DNA of 64,000 bases, taken from positions 186,001 through 250,000 of the forward strand of contig OZ037874.1 in the NCBI GenBank assembly GCA_964035575.1, given 5' to 3'. Below the pieces are notes generated by a model. That model did not search any database and was not told the DNA's origin. It saw only the letters and a program-made list of their open reading frames with translations. Made by a program: the position numbers and the translations under genes. The stretch comes from Rhynchopus sp. YZ270_cl-10 (lineage: Eukaryota > Euglenozoa > Diplonemea > Diplonemida > Diplonemidae). Position 1 is the stretch's first letter. Every line of letters begins with the position of its first letter. Below, piece after piece: positions 19,501 through 29,151 of this stretch.

Positions 19501-22500
19501 GCAAGAAGGAGCAACTCGTCTTCGTCGTGCGATACATGGTCGGTGCCACCCCCGTCGAGAAGCTCATCATGATGGGTGAGCTGAAGGACCAGACGGGGGC
19601 TGGTTACGCGTCGTTGCTGACGAAGTGGATAGACCAGCTCGGGCTCGACTACGGGAAGATGAGTGGATGCTCGTTTGATGGCGCATCGGCAATGCGTTCC
19701 TCGAACAAGGGCTGCCAACAACAAATCCGTGCAGACATAAACCCAGGCGCCCTCTTCACCTGGTGCTACGCACACTCCCTCGCACTCTGTGGCCCAGAAG
19801 CAGCGGCAGAGGGGAAATCGCCGGAGATTACCCGGTTCTTCGACGGCCTGCGGTGGGTGTGGGTTTTTTTTTCGGGATCCAAGATTAAGCTCGACACCCT
19901 GGAGGAGATGCTGGAGGAACTTCGCGACTTGTGTGAGTACTGTGACATCCTCATCGCAAAGCCGGGTGACACCCGGTGGCTCACCAACGGCAGGTGTTGC
20001 AGCACCGTCCGCAAGGAGTACCCCGCCGTGCACAGCGCCCTGTGCAAGCTTGGAGAGGCCGGCGACGTGGAAGCACCGTTCATCGCGCAGCACATCAAAG
20101 AGCCCGGTTTTTTTGCAACGTTGTCCTTCATGACGGTGGTCCTGGACGAGTTGAACGTGCTGTCGACGTCGCTCCAGAGCAGGAACACAAACCTGCTCAC
20201 CGTTTGCAGCCACATCGACAAATGTGTTGCGTCATTGTCGTTGCTTGAAACCAACCCGAACATGTTCCCGTTCTACCCAGAATGGGTACCGAGGTATAAT
20301 CAATGCCACGGTACAAAACTTTCCCGTCGGAACTTTGCGATTCATCACGACACGGTCTGCAAGCCATACCTCAAGGAGCTGCTGAAGTGCCTCAGTGAAC
20401 GATTCGTGAACATGGACATTGTGAGATGCTTCTCAGTATTCGACATCCGCAACCTCCCTGCTAACGCGGACGGGCTGGCGATCTACGGCAACACCGAGGT
20501 GAAGAAGCTCATCGAGGAATTTACTGAGCTGCATACACTCGAGTACAAAAAGTACGATGTTGTGGGCGAGAAGACGCGTGGGAGACCAGAGTACTCCAAG
20601 ACGGAGCATACTGTGATATCGCGCACTCAAACAACGCCGTTACTGAGCGTGGACACGACGCCGTTCGTTGAGGAGTCGCCAGAACTGAACAGTCTGGAGA
20701 CAAAGAAAGCTGTAGCTGTGAAAGAATGGAGGATCCTGGTGGACGTTTTGTCGAAGAGAACTACAACAAAGGACACTTCGGACCTGATCGCAACATTCTT
20801 GACAAGTTCCGCAGGAGACTCCTACCCCATTATGAGGGATCTTGTTTTGCTTGGGTTGTCAATCCCCGTCACATCAGTTGAAGACGAGCGCTGCTTCAAC
20901 GGCATGAAGTACGTCAAGAATAGCTACAGAAACAAACTGCTGGATTCAAGTCTGCTATGCATTCTTATGTGCAAACAGGCAGAGACAAATGAGAATAAAT
21001 TTACGCCTGACCAAATCCAAAGGATTTTTGAAGCCTTTAAAAGAAAGAAGGTTAGAGTTTCTGTGTGATGCTTATCAGGTTGGGGGGACAATGGGGTTAG
21101 GGGTACGGGTGGGGCGAAGGGGTGGGGTGGGGTGTGATTGTTCATTTGTCGAACTCTTCTATTGAAATGAAAAGACCACTTAACGAGTTTCGAAAAAGCA
21201 ACACAAAAAAAAAAAGCCCCCAATTTTTAGCTTTGTACAGGACCTTTTCGCGCGGAGCGCGAAAATTTTTTTTTAGCCTTTTTTTTTAACTTAGACAAAT
21301 CTGTGGCCAGACTTTGTCTACGGTTGAGGACCCTGCGGCAAAATCAAAAAAAAAACAGGAAGTGCGGCGAGTTGAGCAATGCAAATAAAGTACAGCACCC
21401 TCAAGGGCGGGGGAGTTTTTTTGGGAAATAAATTCAGTTTTAAAGCGCAGTCTGCGTGCCTTTCTACGCACGCGAACATTGAGTACATCAAAAAAAGAGA
21501 GAAAGAAATTCATATACTTTCAAATAAAATTTGAAAAGAGAGAAAAAAAATTTGTAAGATGGGTGTCTCTTTAGTACTTCTGTTTTGATCACAAAACACA
21601 CCACACCCAACCAACCCATGCCCTACATACCGCAGCCTGCAGCATCGACACTTCCTCTGCTGGACATCTGTCGCACGAGGCTTGCCCTTCCTCTGCCTGG
21701 TATGTGCCTGGGCTGCATGGTGTTGCCTTTGGCCCACCACAGTGGAAGCCCTTGGGGCACTTCGAGCATGTCGTCGCACTGCCGCCTGCGACACCGCGGA
21801 GCGTGAGCGAGGCCAGGTTGAGCGTGCTCTCGTGGCTCCCCAGGCTGTCCGTGTCTGCGTTGCAGCGCTTCTCAAACACCCACTGCACCTGGTATGTACT
21901 GCCACGCAGCAGTGCAAACGTTTCCCCTTTGTTCAGGTCTGCCAGCACACCGGGCTTCTCTGCTGACGCCCCCGTGGGCAGTGCAAAGCGCTGCATCACA
22001 TTCGACCCCACAACCTCAACCGTGAAATGCCCCGACACACACGTTGTGCTGCCTCCGTAGTAGTACGTGAAGTCGAGGGTGCCGTTCACCTCGCTGTAGG
22101 GGGTTGGGTTGTGGTTGAAAAGCAAATATGTGGGTAGGTTCCGAAAGAGCGAAACATTGTGCATTGTGGGTGCTCAGAGGTGTTGTGGGGATAGAGGGAA
22201 GCAAGAATAACACATACACATCGAAGGTGAGGCCAAAGGTGACAGCGGCGTACGTTCCGTGGCCGTGTGCGGTGGTGAGCACCGTGAGGTCGCCGTCCTT
22301 CTCCACCTTCCACGCGTTGTTGCCCTCCTCCTCTGGGCGGCAGTCGTACGAACACTTGTTCGTGGCCGTCACCTTAGCGTCGTCGAACTCGAAGCCCTCC
22401 ACAGGGTTCATCCCTTCAATCGAGTCGAACCCTAGGTACCTGATGTGATGTGATGTGTGAGCATGGAATCAGGGATACAGACGCTGCATCCTGCAACCCT

Positions 22501-23807
22501 GATGAATACAAAACAAAAACAAAAACAAAACAAAAACACATCAAATGAAAGTCAACAAAGGCTGCGCATTTCAGAGCACCGCAACGTTGCAGTTTCAAGC
22601 AATTCAATTCAAGGTGTAAAAAGGCCACCATTTTATAAGAGCTTCAAAGGGCATACTCCAACTCAGACTGCGCGTACTCCCCTGACGGGCATGCCACGCA
22701 CTCCCCATCGAGGAGACGCTCCCCTGCCGGGCATGCCTGGCACTTCGCTGTCTCTGCCACTCTGCGGTACCCTACCGGGCACTCCGCGCACGCTACCACC
22801 TCGTCCGTATGCGATCCGGGAAGGCACTCCGGGGCCAGCCCCTTCCACGTCTGCGTTCTGCTGTTCTCACCCTCCACCACCGCACACCTGGTGAACCTCG
22901 GGTACTCACAGATTGGAATCTCCGAGCATGTGTCCGAACCGGACGGCGAGGTGTACCCTTCACCACACGCAGTGCACTTCGCACCATCTACACTCACGGT
23001 ACCTGCAGCACAGCGTACACAGGATGTGGATCCTTCCTCCGCGGCGATGGAGCCAGTTGGGCATGAGGTGCAGGAGTCAATTGCGTTGTTTTGTCCTTCG
23101 ATGACGATGCTGCGGATGAAGGCGCGGTCGCCTTCGACAGAGTTGGCGTGCGTCTTGACGTATGAAAACCGGAGGAGATGTGTTCCCGCTGCCAAGCGAA
23201 AGGTTGCGGTCTCCCAGGTATAGTCCACCCCGGTCTGGACAAGCTGCTGCTCCACAAAGTAGTCGTCCGCGTAGATCAAAAAAAAGGCGGTGTCGGTCTC
23301 ACCCTCCACACGGTACTCCACAGTCACCTCCCCGGCCTCCTCCATCTCCACGGTGTACACCAGATGCGCATCCACATCTGAATACCCAGAGTTATCCCCG
23401 GAGGTCAACATGCCGTCTTGGACTTCCCAGTTCCCACAGCCAGACTCTTTGGGATGGCAGTAGCGTGCCATGTCATGAGGGAGTTCCGCAAAGTCTGAAA
23501 GCGTTACCACGCGAGCGACGGAGAAGGTGCCGGTTGGGCATTTGGAGCATTTCATGCCTTTTGAGGAAGGGTCGTACTCTTCGAAGCTCCCATCGCCACA
23601 CTTCAACCCACAGGTCGCAGCGAACGGGGGGCTCAACGTTGCCACCCCGTCTGGTGTGCAGTCACGACTCCAATACTCCGCCGCCTTGCTGGTCTTGCGT
23701 CCGTCCTTTCCCGTTGTACACACACCAAAGAGCAACGCCTTATCAGCATCAGTGCAAGAATCCGCAGAACTCAACCCAACCAAGGCTGCAACCAAAATTA
23801 AACGCAT
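16524..23807 (-). CDS. ELAPOR1/ELAPOR2-like (KIAA1324 family) type I membrane protein with MRH domain
   Basis: Six exons join in frame at GT-AG sites: 23807-22657, 22439-22218, 22093-21631, 17924-17811, 17665-17474 and 17288-16524. They total exactly 969 codons (968 residues; human ELAPOR1 is about 1,013). A signal peptide (MRLILVAALVGLSSA) precedes cysteine-rich GCC2/GCC3-type repeats (CSKCPTGTFS, CTSCPTGSIAAEEGSTSC, CPAGERLLDGECVACPSG). A mannose-6-phosphate-receptor-homology domain follows (CTFSDP, YYLKLCD, AYVCQ, CTYNFRITSRAACP), then one membrane helix (about 907-930) and a 37-residue acidic tail with KYSRL. Matches to the animal family, from memory, include AELPHDMARYC versus DELPHGFA, AYVCQ, TECVPCG versus QACVPCG, and KYSRL versus KYSKL. 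ELAPOR1 acts in the endosome/lysosome/trans-Golgi system; a similar sorting role is inferred. The third intron holds a hAT transposon. Confidence 0.9.
17311..17410 (+). repeat. Two copies of the CTAAGCC...GCTTAG motif inside an ELAPOR-like intron
   Basis: gaccctaagccttgtg...ggtcacctt and gaccctaagcctcgtgcttagtcacctt lie about 60 bp apart in the 185-bp fifth intron (17289-17473). They make up much of that intron. Confidence 0.65.
17966..21335 (+). mobile_element. Complete hAT transposon with 8-bp target duplication
   Basis: Both ends read CAGGGTCCTCAACC inward, followed by imperfect terminal repeats containing GTCTAAGTTA. The 8-bp sequence cggcaaaa abuts both ends (17958-17965 and 21336-21343) without a mismatch. 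CAGGG tips, an 8-bp duplication and the encoded transposase all match the hAT superfamily. The 3,370-bp element sits in an intron of the ELAPOR-like gene, in the opposite orientation, where splicing could remove it; without it that intron would be about 328 bp. A mini-hairpin TTTTCGCGCGGAGCGCGAAAA lies near the 3' end (about 21246-21266). The perfect duplication and uninterrupted transposase suggest recent arrival. Confidence 0.95.
18222..21068 (+). CDS. hAT-family transposase
   Basis: 948 residues in one uninterrupted frame. After a low-complexity N-terminal third with acidic and asparagine-rich tracts comes a BED-type zinc finger, C278-x2-C281-x16-H298-x5-H304. The RNase H-like core follows: D421 in LSGDCSRD and D486 in GCSFDGASAM, spaced 65 residues apart as in hAT enzymes, then KPGDTRWL. 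The C-terminal dimerisation region has LVLLGLSIPVTSVEDERCFN; E889 within it is a candidate for the third acidic residue. It would cut and paste the element by binding its CAGGG ends. The first ATG with a good downstream composition was chosen (context ccgcaaaaATG). The length is near the upper end for hAT transposases. No stop or frameshift is seen, so it looks functional. Confidence 0.93.
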   Translation: MPATAKTSKAQPTIVSMFKKGAVAAPVVRVVEPNKGDTHYDLWSSGKYKSIPDGPTPRLASLHLFLVAEGTVRGFKNHQNDTNKVLKLWLKEFDRAKLADDDREGSKRKTILTIVAEAHEFAMNEAEKGGDSDASAVSVQSQVSQGKKVKKRVVMMAPQVSAVKYVDSTSEEEEEEQCVPVRRNAASEQPEAAMEIDDVDEYSSDGDVVFLGPTHSNTNNPNLTNTTTAPANTDSTNTLKRKREAQEKGCMGLRESTVQGHLNRFSPWLVVGEDKFKCLYCGAFSHAKTKLARDLPAHAGDPKHQRLVKAAALQASNGTVLHTLHANSDKEVEFNQKMLKICIEVIVFLARKGVGHSNLEEFLSFFADKLECTDMEAYLRQQIRYLSCGAVLEIMSCITEVLTEDLLKQVKASRFWGLSGDCSRDVSKKEQLVFVVRYMVGATPVEKLIMMGELKDQTGAGYASLLTKWIDQLGLDYGKMSGCSFDGASAMRSSNKGCQQQIRADINPGALFTWCYAHSLALCGPEAAAEGKSPEITRFFDGLRWVWVFFSGSKIKLDTLEEMLEELRDLCEYCDILIAKPGDTRWLTNGRCCSTVRKEYPAVHSALCKLGEAGDVEAPFIAQHIKEPGFFATLSFMTVVLDELNVLSTSLQSRNTNLLTVCSHIDKCVASLSLLETNPNMFPFYPEWVPRYNQCHGTKLSRRNFAIHHDTVCKPYLKELLKCLSERFVNMDIVRCFSVFDIRNLPANADGLAIYGNTEVKKLIEEFTELHTLEYKKYDVVGEKTRGRPEYSKTEHTVISRTQTTPLLSVDTTPFVEESPELNSLETKKAVAVKEWRILVDVLSKRTTTKDTSDLIATFLTSSAGDSYPIMRDLVLLGLSIPVTSVEDERCFNGMKYVKNSYRNKLLDSSLLCILMCKQAETNENKFTPDQIQRIFEAFKRKKVRVSV

Positions 23808-24296
23808 TTTTTTTTTGTGTAAACAGGAGAGCAGAGGAAGCGGAGTGGGTGTGGGGGTGGGAGGTAGACCTAAGCTCCCCTCTGCTTAGTCACCCGAAGA
23901 GGATGTGACACCCTGATAGGGGGGGTAGGGATGGGGTGTTGGGGTGAGGAGGAAACGGGGGGGAGCAAGGGTGTGGAGAGCTCTGAGAAGGGGTGGGTAA
24001 TATTGCGTCATCTTTGGTGAAGAAAGTAGTTTCATAATAGTATACGTTCTAAAGACAAGAAAGGAACAGACATTCAAAGAAGGCAGTAGGTCACGCAACT
24101 GTGTCGATTTTGAGAAGGAGACAGAACAGTTGAAAGCAAAACCACAACAATAGCTTACTACCCACACATCTCTGTTCACTAAACGCAGCCAAATAGGTGT
24201 CAACTTCTGTTTGGCGCAAAGTGGGGGACAGTATCAGGGGAAAATGCTTGCTCTCAGACATCATCAGGCTTGCTGACTGTTGTCTTCGAAAGGCGC
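23808..24296. other. Upstream region of the ELAPOR-like gene
   Basis: An A-run lies directly before the ATG on the minus strand, and a CTAAGC...GCTTAG motif copy lies at 23861-23895, about 60 bp upstream. The remainder is unique sequence with no convincing gene, ending where the tandem array begins. Confidence 0.45.
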
Positions 24297-24567
24297 AATG
24301 AAGAACGCAACGTTTCTATCCTGCGGCTCAGGTTAGCAAGAGGGAGCCGGCAGACACCAAGGCAAAGTCAACAGGATGCTGCAGAACACAACAATGTGTG
24401 TCTCGCATATGCTGCCAACTGAACAAGGTGTGGGCAGGATAGAGCGTGCGTTGGCATTGTGCGCAACGTGCGTAAAGTCATCGTGACTGACACACGCTGC
24501 TGAATCTAAAAAGGGGGCAAAGGACAAATGAGACACAAACACCTTCTGTCTGCTGATGGGAGGCACT

Positions 24568-25902
24568 CTACCGCTGCCTTCTGCACCTCTGCGCAGCTCT
24601 GCTCATTTGCTGTGCTATGCGTGCCTTGCGCTGTGCACGGACCACTGCGGGCACCTTCCGCCAACCACCACCACCCAGACAGAACTTTCTCCCAGTATGC
24701 CTCTCCTCATCCAAACAGGTGATGCAGCGGCAGCCTGGGTCGCAGGGTTCCTCGCATAGCGGCCCTTCGCTGTTGCCACAGAAGACACTGTTCACACGAC
24801 TTGCACCGATCACAGAGGGGCGCTGCGTGGTGCGCTCCTGCTGCTGCTCTCTGTGTTCATTGAGGCGGTTGATCTCGAGGATGCGTTTTGGGATACGCTC
24901 ATCTGAACAGTACTCTCCAATCCACTGCAGGGTAGTGACGTCCTTAAAAAGGAGGGCATGTTCGAGTGTACCACCCCAATAGGCTGCGTCGGACAACATT
25001 CCGTACCAAGACACATCCTTGTCGCCATCAGGGTGAGCACGTTCGTACCATGTCGCATGAAGGCTTCGCAGAAAAGCAAGACTGTCGCTCAGGCACCACC
25101 CTTCTTCACTCAAACACATGTCAGGGGTGAAGAAAATGTTTGGCGAGACGCCGCAGGACTGAAGAAATGTTTTGTAATCCTCGTGCGCACCGTAAATGAC
25201 ATTCGGGGTGATCACCGCACCCATTCTCATGAGAAGTTGGCAGAGCTCTGGGTGTGCAGGGCGGCGTATCAACTCATCTAAGGCTTCCTGCAACATCTCC
25301 GTCTGGTCCACCACCACACCCTGCTCTCTGCAGTGTCTCAGAATACGAAGCACGCATAAAACCGAGCCTGGTTCACCCCAATAGATGCTTCTTGGTCTCT
25401 GTAACGCTCTTGCAATCTCATGTGTAGAAAATTCAAACCCATCAAGCATCACATCCACGCAACGATGTGCTCCCCATGTTACTGCGAACTGCAGGGTAAC
25501 CCCTTCACCCACATCCAGCTTGGTGCGGAGGAGCAGGTCAAGCTGGTCTGGGTTGTCGTCTCTGAGGATGCGTGAAAGATAGTAATCAAATGGGTTTGAC
25601 GCATAGGAGTTGACAGGCAGTGGGGCGGCAACATCGATGCCGTGCTCATGAAGGAGAATGTCGCGTGCCAGGACAGAGTCTTCCTTCCAGCAGTGCCCCT
25701 CAACAACGCTGCCCGCATCAAGCAGCACATCGCAGAGGCGTGCCTCGTCGTCAGCTAAAAGCATGCCGTCCGCACGCAGACGCATGTGGCGCACGTCCAC
25801 CCCTGCCTCGTCAGCCACCACGCCACGCAACATCCCGACACTCCCGTCGCTCGCCACCTCCACAGAGAGGTCGCTTCCGAGTAGGCGGATGTTGATGTCC
25901 AT
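24568..25902 (-). CDS. Ubiquitin-like/ankyrin-like array gene, copy 1
   Basis: 444 residues, no intron needed. Residues 1-70 (MDINIRLLGSDLSVEV ... LRGVVADEAGVDVRHMRL) have the strand-strand-helix-strand pattern of a ubiquitin-like domain but no terminal Gly-Gly, so it is probably an integral domain rather than a processed modifier. Residues about 110-360 hold degenerate ankyrin-like units (NPDQLDLLLRTKLDVG, AHPELCQLLMRMGAVITPNV, VTTLQWIGEYCSDERIPKRI). The tail has a cysteine cluster, CEEPCDPGCRCITC, that could bind zinc, a glycine run, and the basic helix VVRAQRKARIAQQMSRAAQR. No signal peptide; probably intracellular. A substrate-adaptor or scaffold role is a guess. The start is the ATG shared by all copies, preceded by a CT/GA-rich tract. 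Confidence 0.85.
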   Translation of the reverse strand: MDINIRLLGSDLSVEVASDGSVGMLRGVVADEAGVDVRHMRLRADGMLLADDEARLCDVLLDAGSVVEGHCWKEDSVLARDILLHEHGIDVAAPLPVNSYASNPFDYYLSRILRDDNPDQLDLLLRTKLDVGEGVTLQFAVTWGAHRCVDVMLDGFEFSTHEIARALQRPRSIYWGEPGSVLCVLRILRHCREQGVVVDQTEMLQEALDELIRRPAHPELCQLLMRMGAVITPNVIYGAHEDYKTFLQSCGVSPNIFFTPDMCLSEEGWCLSDSLAFLRSLHATWYERAHPDGDKDVSWYGMLSDAAYWGGTLEHALLFKDVTTLQWIGEYCSDERIPKRILEINRLNEHREQQQERTTQRPSVIGASRVNSVFCGNSEGPLCEEPCDPGCRCITCLDEERHTGRKFCLGGGGWRKVPAVVRAQRKARIAQQMSRAAQRCRRQR

Positions 25903-26786
25903 TGGGAGGAGGAGGGGAGGGAGGAGGGAGGGAATCTGAGTGGTGGGTCTTCGTGAATGGGTTCAACACAAAAAACACGTCGCGTGAAGGATACTCTTCC
26001 CTCGACTGGCAGCAACGCAGGTACTTCAAAAAGAAGCTTGCCACATGGACCTGGTCGCGGCAGGAGTACGTCAGAGAGACAGAAGACGGTCGCTCCTGTG
26101 CTTTGGGGGCATGTGTGACTAAAAGAATACAATACGGAATGTGTCTTTCAACACACTTTTCTTGTTTAACTTGCAAAGAAGGAAATATTATTCAGCATAG
26201 GTTGACACGCTGGTAGTCATCTTTTGATAAAGCTTGGAAGAGAAATGCACTTCAGTTCACAAACACAAGACATTGAGCATGTGTGCATACTCTGATACCA
26301 GGGTTTCAACGACAAAAAAACACAAACAGTGGAGCACACTCAAGGGTGGCTACACTAATACAAGCAAGTTTTCAAAAAACTAAACAGAAAGGTTTCACAA
26401 ACAAGCGTTGGTACAGAGAGCCGGTTAGATAATAGCTACCTCTGTTTCAGCCCTGAACAGGAAATGAACGAAAAAGGAACAAATCGTTAAGACAAAATCC
26501 GCAAAGAAAGGTGCAAGTGTCCACCAACGTCGTGTCCTCATATATTTGTTTGCGAGGTAAAAGCAACAACAGGTAGACAAACTGTTGCTGTTCATAAATG
26601 CACAATACATTTACGATAGGGTGTGGTGAAGTGTGGCAAAACGCAAAAGAGGGAAAAGCAAAGCTTTGCAGAAGATAGGAAAGGTGACCACACAACAACA
26701 CCGTCGAAAAAGAAGGAGAGAGAGCAGTTGACACATGCATGTGCCTTCTCTTAGAAAACACATCCACTTTGAACAAGACAAGACAC
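25903..26786. other. Type A spacer of the array
   Basis: Non-coding sequence between copies 1 and 2, almost identical to 30460-31314. Next to the gene start is a (GGGA)-rich purine tract on the plus strand, conserved at all six genes, a candidate promoter-proximal element. Frames found here differ between copies and are not treated as genes. Confidence 0.6.
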
Positions 26787-27057
26787 AATGAAGAACGCAA
26801 CGTTTCTATCCTGCGGCTCAGGTTAGCAAGAGGGAGCCGGCAGACACCAAGGCAAAGTCAACAGGATGCTGCAGAACACAGCAATGTGTGTCTCGCATAT
26901 GCTGCCAACTGAACAAGGTGTGGGCAGGATAGAGCGTGCGTAGGCATTGTGCGCAACGTGCGTAAAGTGATCGTGACTGACACACGCTGCTGAATCTAAA
27001 AAGGGGGCAAAGGACAAATGAGACACAAACACCTTCTGTCTGCTGATGGGAGGCACT

Positions 27058-28344
27058 CTACCGCTGCCTTCTGCACCTCTGCGCAGCTCTGCTCATTTGC
27101 TGTGCTATGCGTGCCTTGCGCTGTGCACGGACCACTCCGGGCACCTTCCGCCAACCACCACCACCACCACCCAGACAGAACCTTCTCCCAGTATACCTCT
27201 CCTCATCCAAACAGGTGATGCAGCGGCAACCTGGGTCGCAGGGTTCCTCGCACAGCGGCCCTTCGCTGTTGCCACAGAAGACACTGTTCACATGGCTTGC
27301 ACCGATCACACAGGAGTTTTGCACTTGGGTACTCGGAAGCACGCGATGCCTTCTTCTTCTTCTTCTCCGTGCGACAGGCTCCACTCCAAGGCCGAACATG
27401 CTTCTTGTGACACACACATCATCATAGGGGCCAGCCAAGTACGACGCGTACGACATCATTCTGAACCAATGCCCATCTTCGTCGCCATCAGGGTGAGCGC
27501 GTTCGTACCATGTCGCATGAAGGCTTCGTGCAAAGTCAGGGTTGCTTTGTCTCCCCCATCCACCACACAGACGAGGGTGTGCAAGAAGGAAAACGTCAGG
27601 CGAGACGTCGCAGGACTGAAGAAATGTTTTGTAATCTTTGTGCGCATAGCGAATGACACTCGGGGTGATCAGCGCACCCATTCTCATGAGAAGTTGGCAG
27701 AGCTCTGGGTGTGCAGGGCTCTCTGATATCAAAACCTGAAAGGCTTCCTGCACCCTCTTCGTCTGGTCCACCACCACACCCTGCTCTCTGCAGTGTCTCA
27801 GAATACGAAGCATGCATAAAACCGGCCCTTCACGGTTAGCTGCATATCTCTGTAACGCTCCTGCAATCTCATGTGCAGAAAATTCAAACCAATCGAGCAT
27901 CACATCCACGCAACGATGTGCTCCCCATTCGACTGCGCTCTGCAGAGGCACCGCTACTCCCACATCCAGCTTGGTGCGGAAGAGCAGGTCAAGCTGGTCT
28001 GGGTTGTCGTCTCTGAGGATGTGTGAAAGATAGTAATCAAATTTGTTATAGTAGACAGGCACTGGAGCGGCAACATCGATGCCGTGCTCATGAAGGAGAA
28101 TGTCGCGTGCCAGGACAGAGTCCTCCTTCCAGCAGTGCCCCTCAACAACGCTGCCCGCATCAAGCAGCACATCGCAGAGGCGTGCCTCGTCGTCAGCTAA
28201 AAGCATGCCGTCCGCACGCAGACGCATGTGGCGCACGTCCACCCCTGCCTCGTCAGCCACCACGCCACGCAACATCCCGACACTCCCGTCGCTCGCCACC
28301 TCCACAGAGAGGTCGCTTCCGAGTAGGCGGATGTTGATGTCCAT
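27058..28344 (-). CDS. Ubiquitin-like/ankyrin-like array gene, copy 2
   Basis: 428 residues. The N-terminal 95 residues match copy 1. The middle is of a second subtype shared with copy 3: it lacks the IGEYCSDERIPKRI segment and has ARSLHATWYERAHPDGDEDG, MSYASYLAGPYDDV and an arginine run (RRRRRRRHRV) instead. The cysteine cluster and basic tail are again conserved. The switch between subtypes is abrupt, as expected from recombination between paralogues. Confidence 0.85.
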   Translation of the reverse strand: MDINIRLLGSDLSVEVASDGSVGMLRGVVADEAGVDVRHMRLRADGMLLADDEARLCDVLLDAGSVVEGHCWKEDSVLARDILLHEHGIDVAAPVPVYYNKFDYYLSHILRDDNPDQLDLLFRTKLDVGVAVPLQSAVEWGAHRCVDVMLDWFEFSAHEIAGALQRYAANREGPVLCMLRILRHCREQGVVVDQTKRVQEAFQVLISESPAHPELCQLLMRMGALITPSVIRYAHKDYKTFLQSCDVSPDVFLLAHPRLCGGWGRQSNPDFARSLHATWYERAHPDGDEDGHWFRMMSYASYLAGPYDDVCVTRSMFGLGVEPVARRRRRRRHRVLPSTQVQNSCVIGASHVNSVFCGNSEGPLCEEPCDPGCRCITCLDEERYTGRRFCLGGGGGGWRKVPGVVRAQRKARIAQQMSRAAQRCRRQR

Positions 28345-28880
28345 TGGGAGGAGGAGGGGAGGGAAGAGGGAGGGAATCTGAGTGGTGGGTCTTGAATGGG
28401 TTCAACACAAACGTGTCGCGTGAATACACAGCAGGAGTACGTCAGAGAGACAGCAGACGACCCGAGGGGTCGCTCCTGTGCTTTAGGGGGTGGGCATGTG
28501 GGTGTCGGGTGCACAATTACAATTGGGAGGGACTGAGTTTCAGTTTCACAACACTGAACAAAGTACAATGTTGAACATGTCTTTCAACACAAACGTGTTT
28601 GAGTTGAGCTGAAACAAATACTTACTTATTAGAAAAGATCGGCAAGCTGGTAGTCATCTTCAAAGAAAGCTTCAAAGACAAATGTGCACCACTGTGCACA
28701 CACTTGACGATGAGGTGTGGTGAAGTGTGGCAGAACGCAAAAGAGGGAAAAGCAAAGCTTTGCAGAAGATAGGAAAGGTGTCCACACAACAACACCGTTC
28801 AAAAAGAAGGAGAGAGAACAGTTGACACATGAATGTGCCTTCTCTTAGAAAACACATCCACTTTGAACAAGACAAGGCAC
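28345..28880. other. Type B spacer of the array
   Basis: Shorter spacer (about 540 bp), near-identical to 37082-37689 and distinct from type A over most of its length. No gene is seen. Confidence 0.6.
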
Positions 28881-29151
28881 AATGAAGAACGCAACGTTTC
28901 TATCCTGCGGCTCAGGTTAGCAAGAGGGAGCCGGCAGACACCAAGGCAAAGTCAACAGGATGCTGCAGAACACAACAATGTGTGTCTCGCATATGCTGCC
29001 AACTGAACAAGGTGTGGGCAGGATAGAGCGTGCGTTGGCATTGTGCGCAACGTGCGTAAAGTAATCGTGACAGACACACGCTGCTGAATCTAAAAAGGGG
29101 GCAAAGGACAAATGAGACACAAACACCTTCTGTCTGCTGATGTGAGGCACT

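Noticed and set aside
18407-20263. Long minus-strand frames opposite the hAT transposase
   Set aside because: Shadows of the transposase coding strand; the sense frame has the full set of hAT motifs.
24333-24566. 77-residue frame conserved downstream of array genes
   Set aside because: It starts on GTG directly after the stop of the main gene, is frameshifted in the copy-5 unit, and its conservation is explained by recent duplication of the whole 3' flank.
27046-27726. 226-residue plus-strand frame antisense to array copy 2
   Set aside because: It is a shadow of the conserved minus-strand gene and is not open over the same length in the sister copies.
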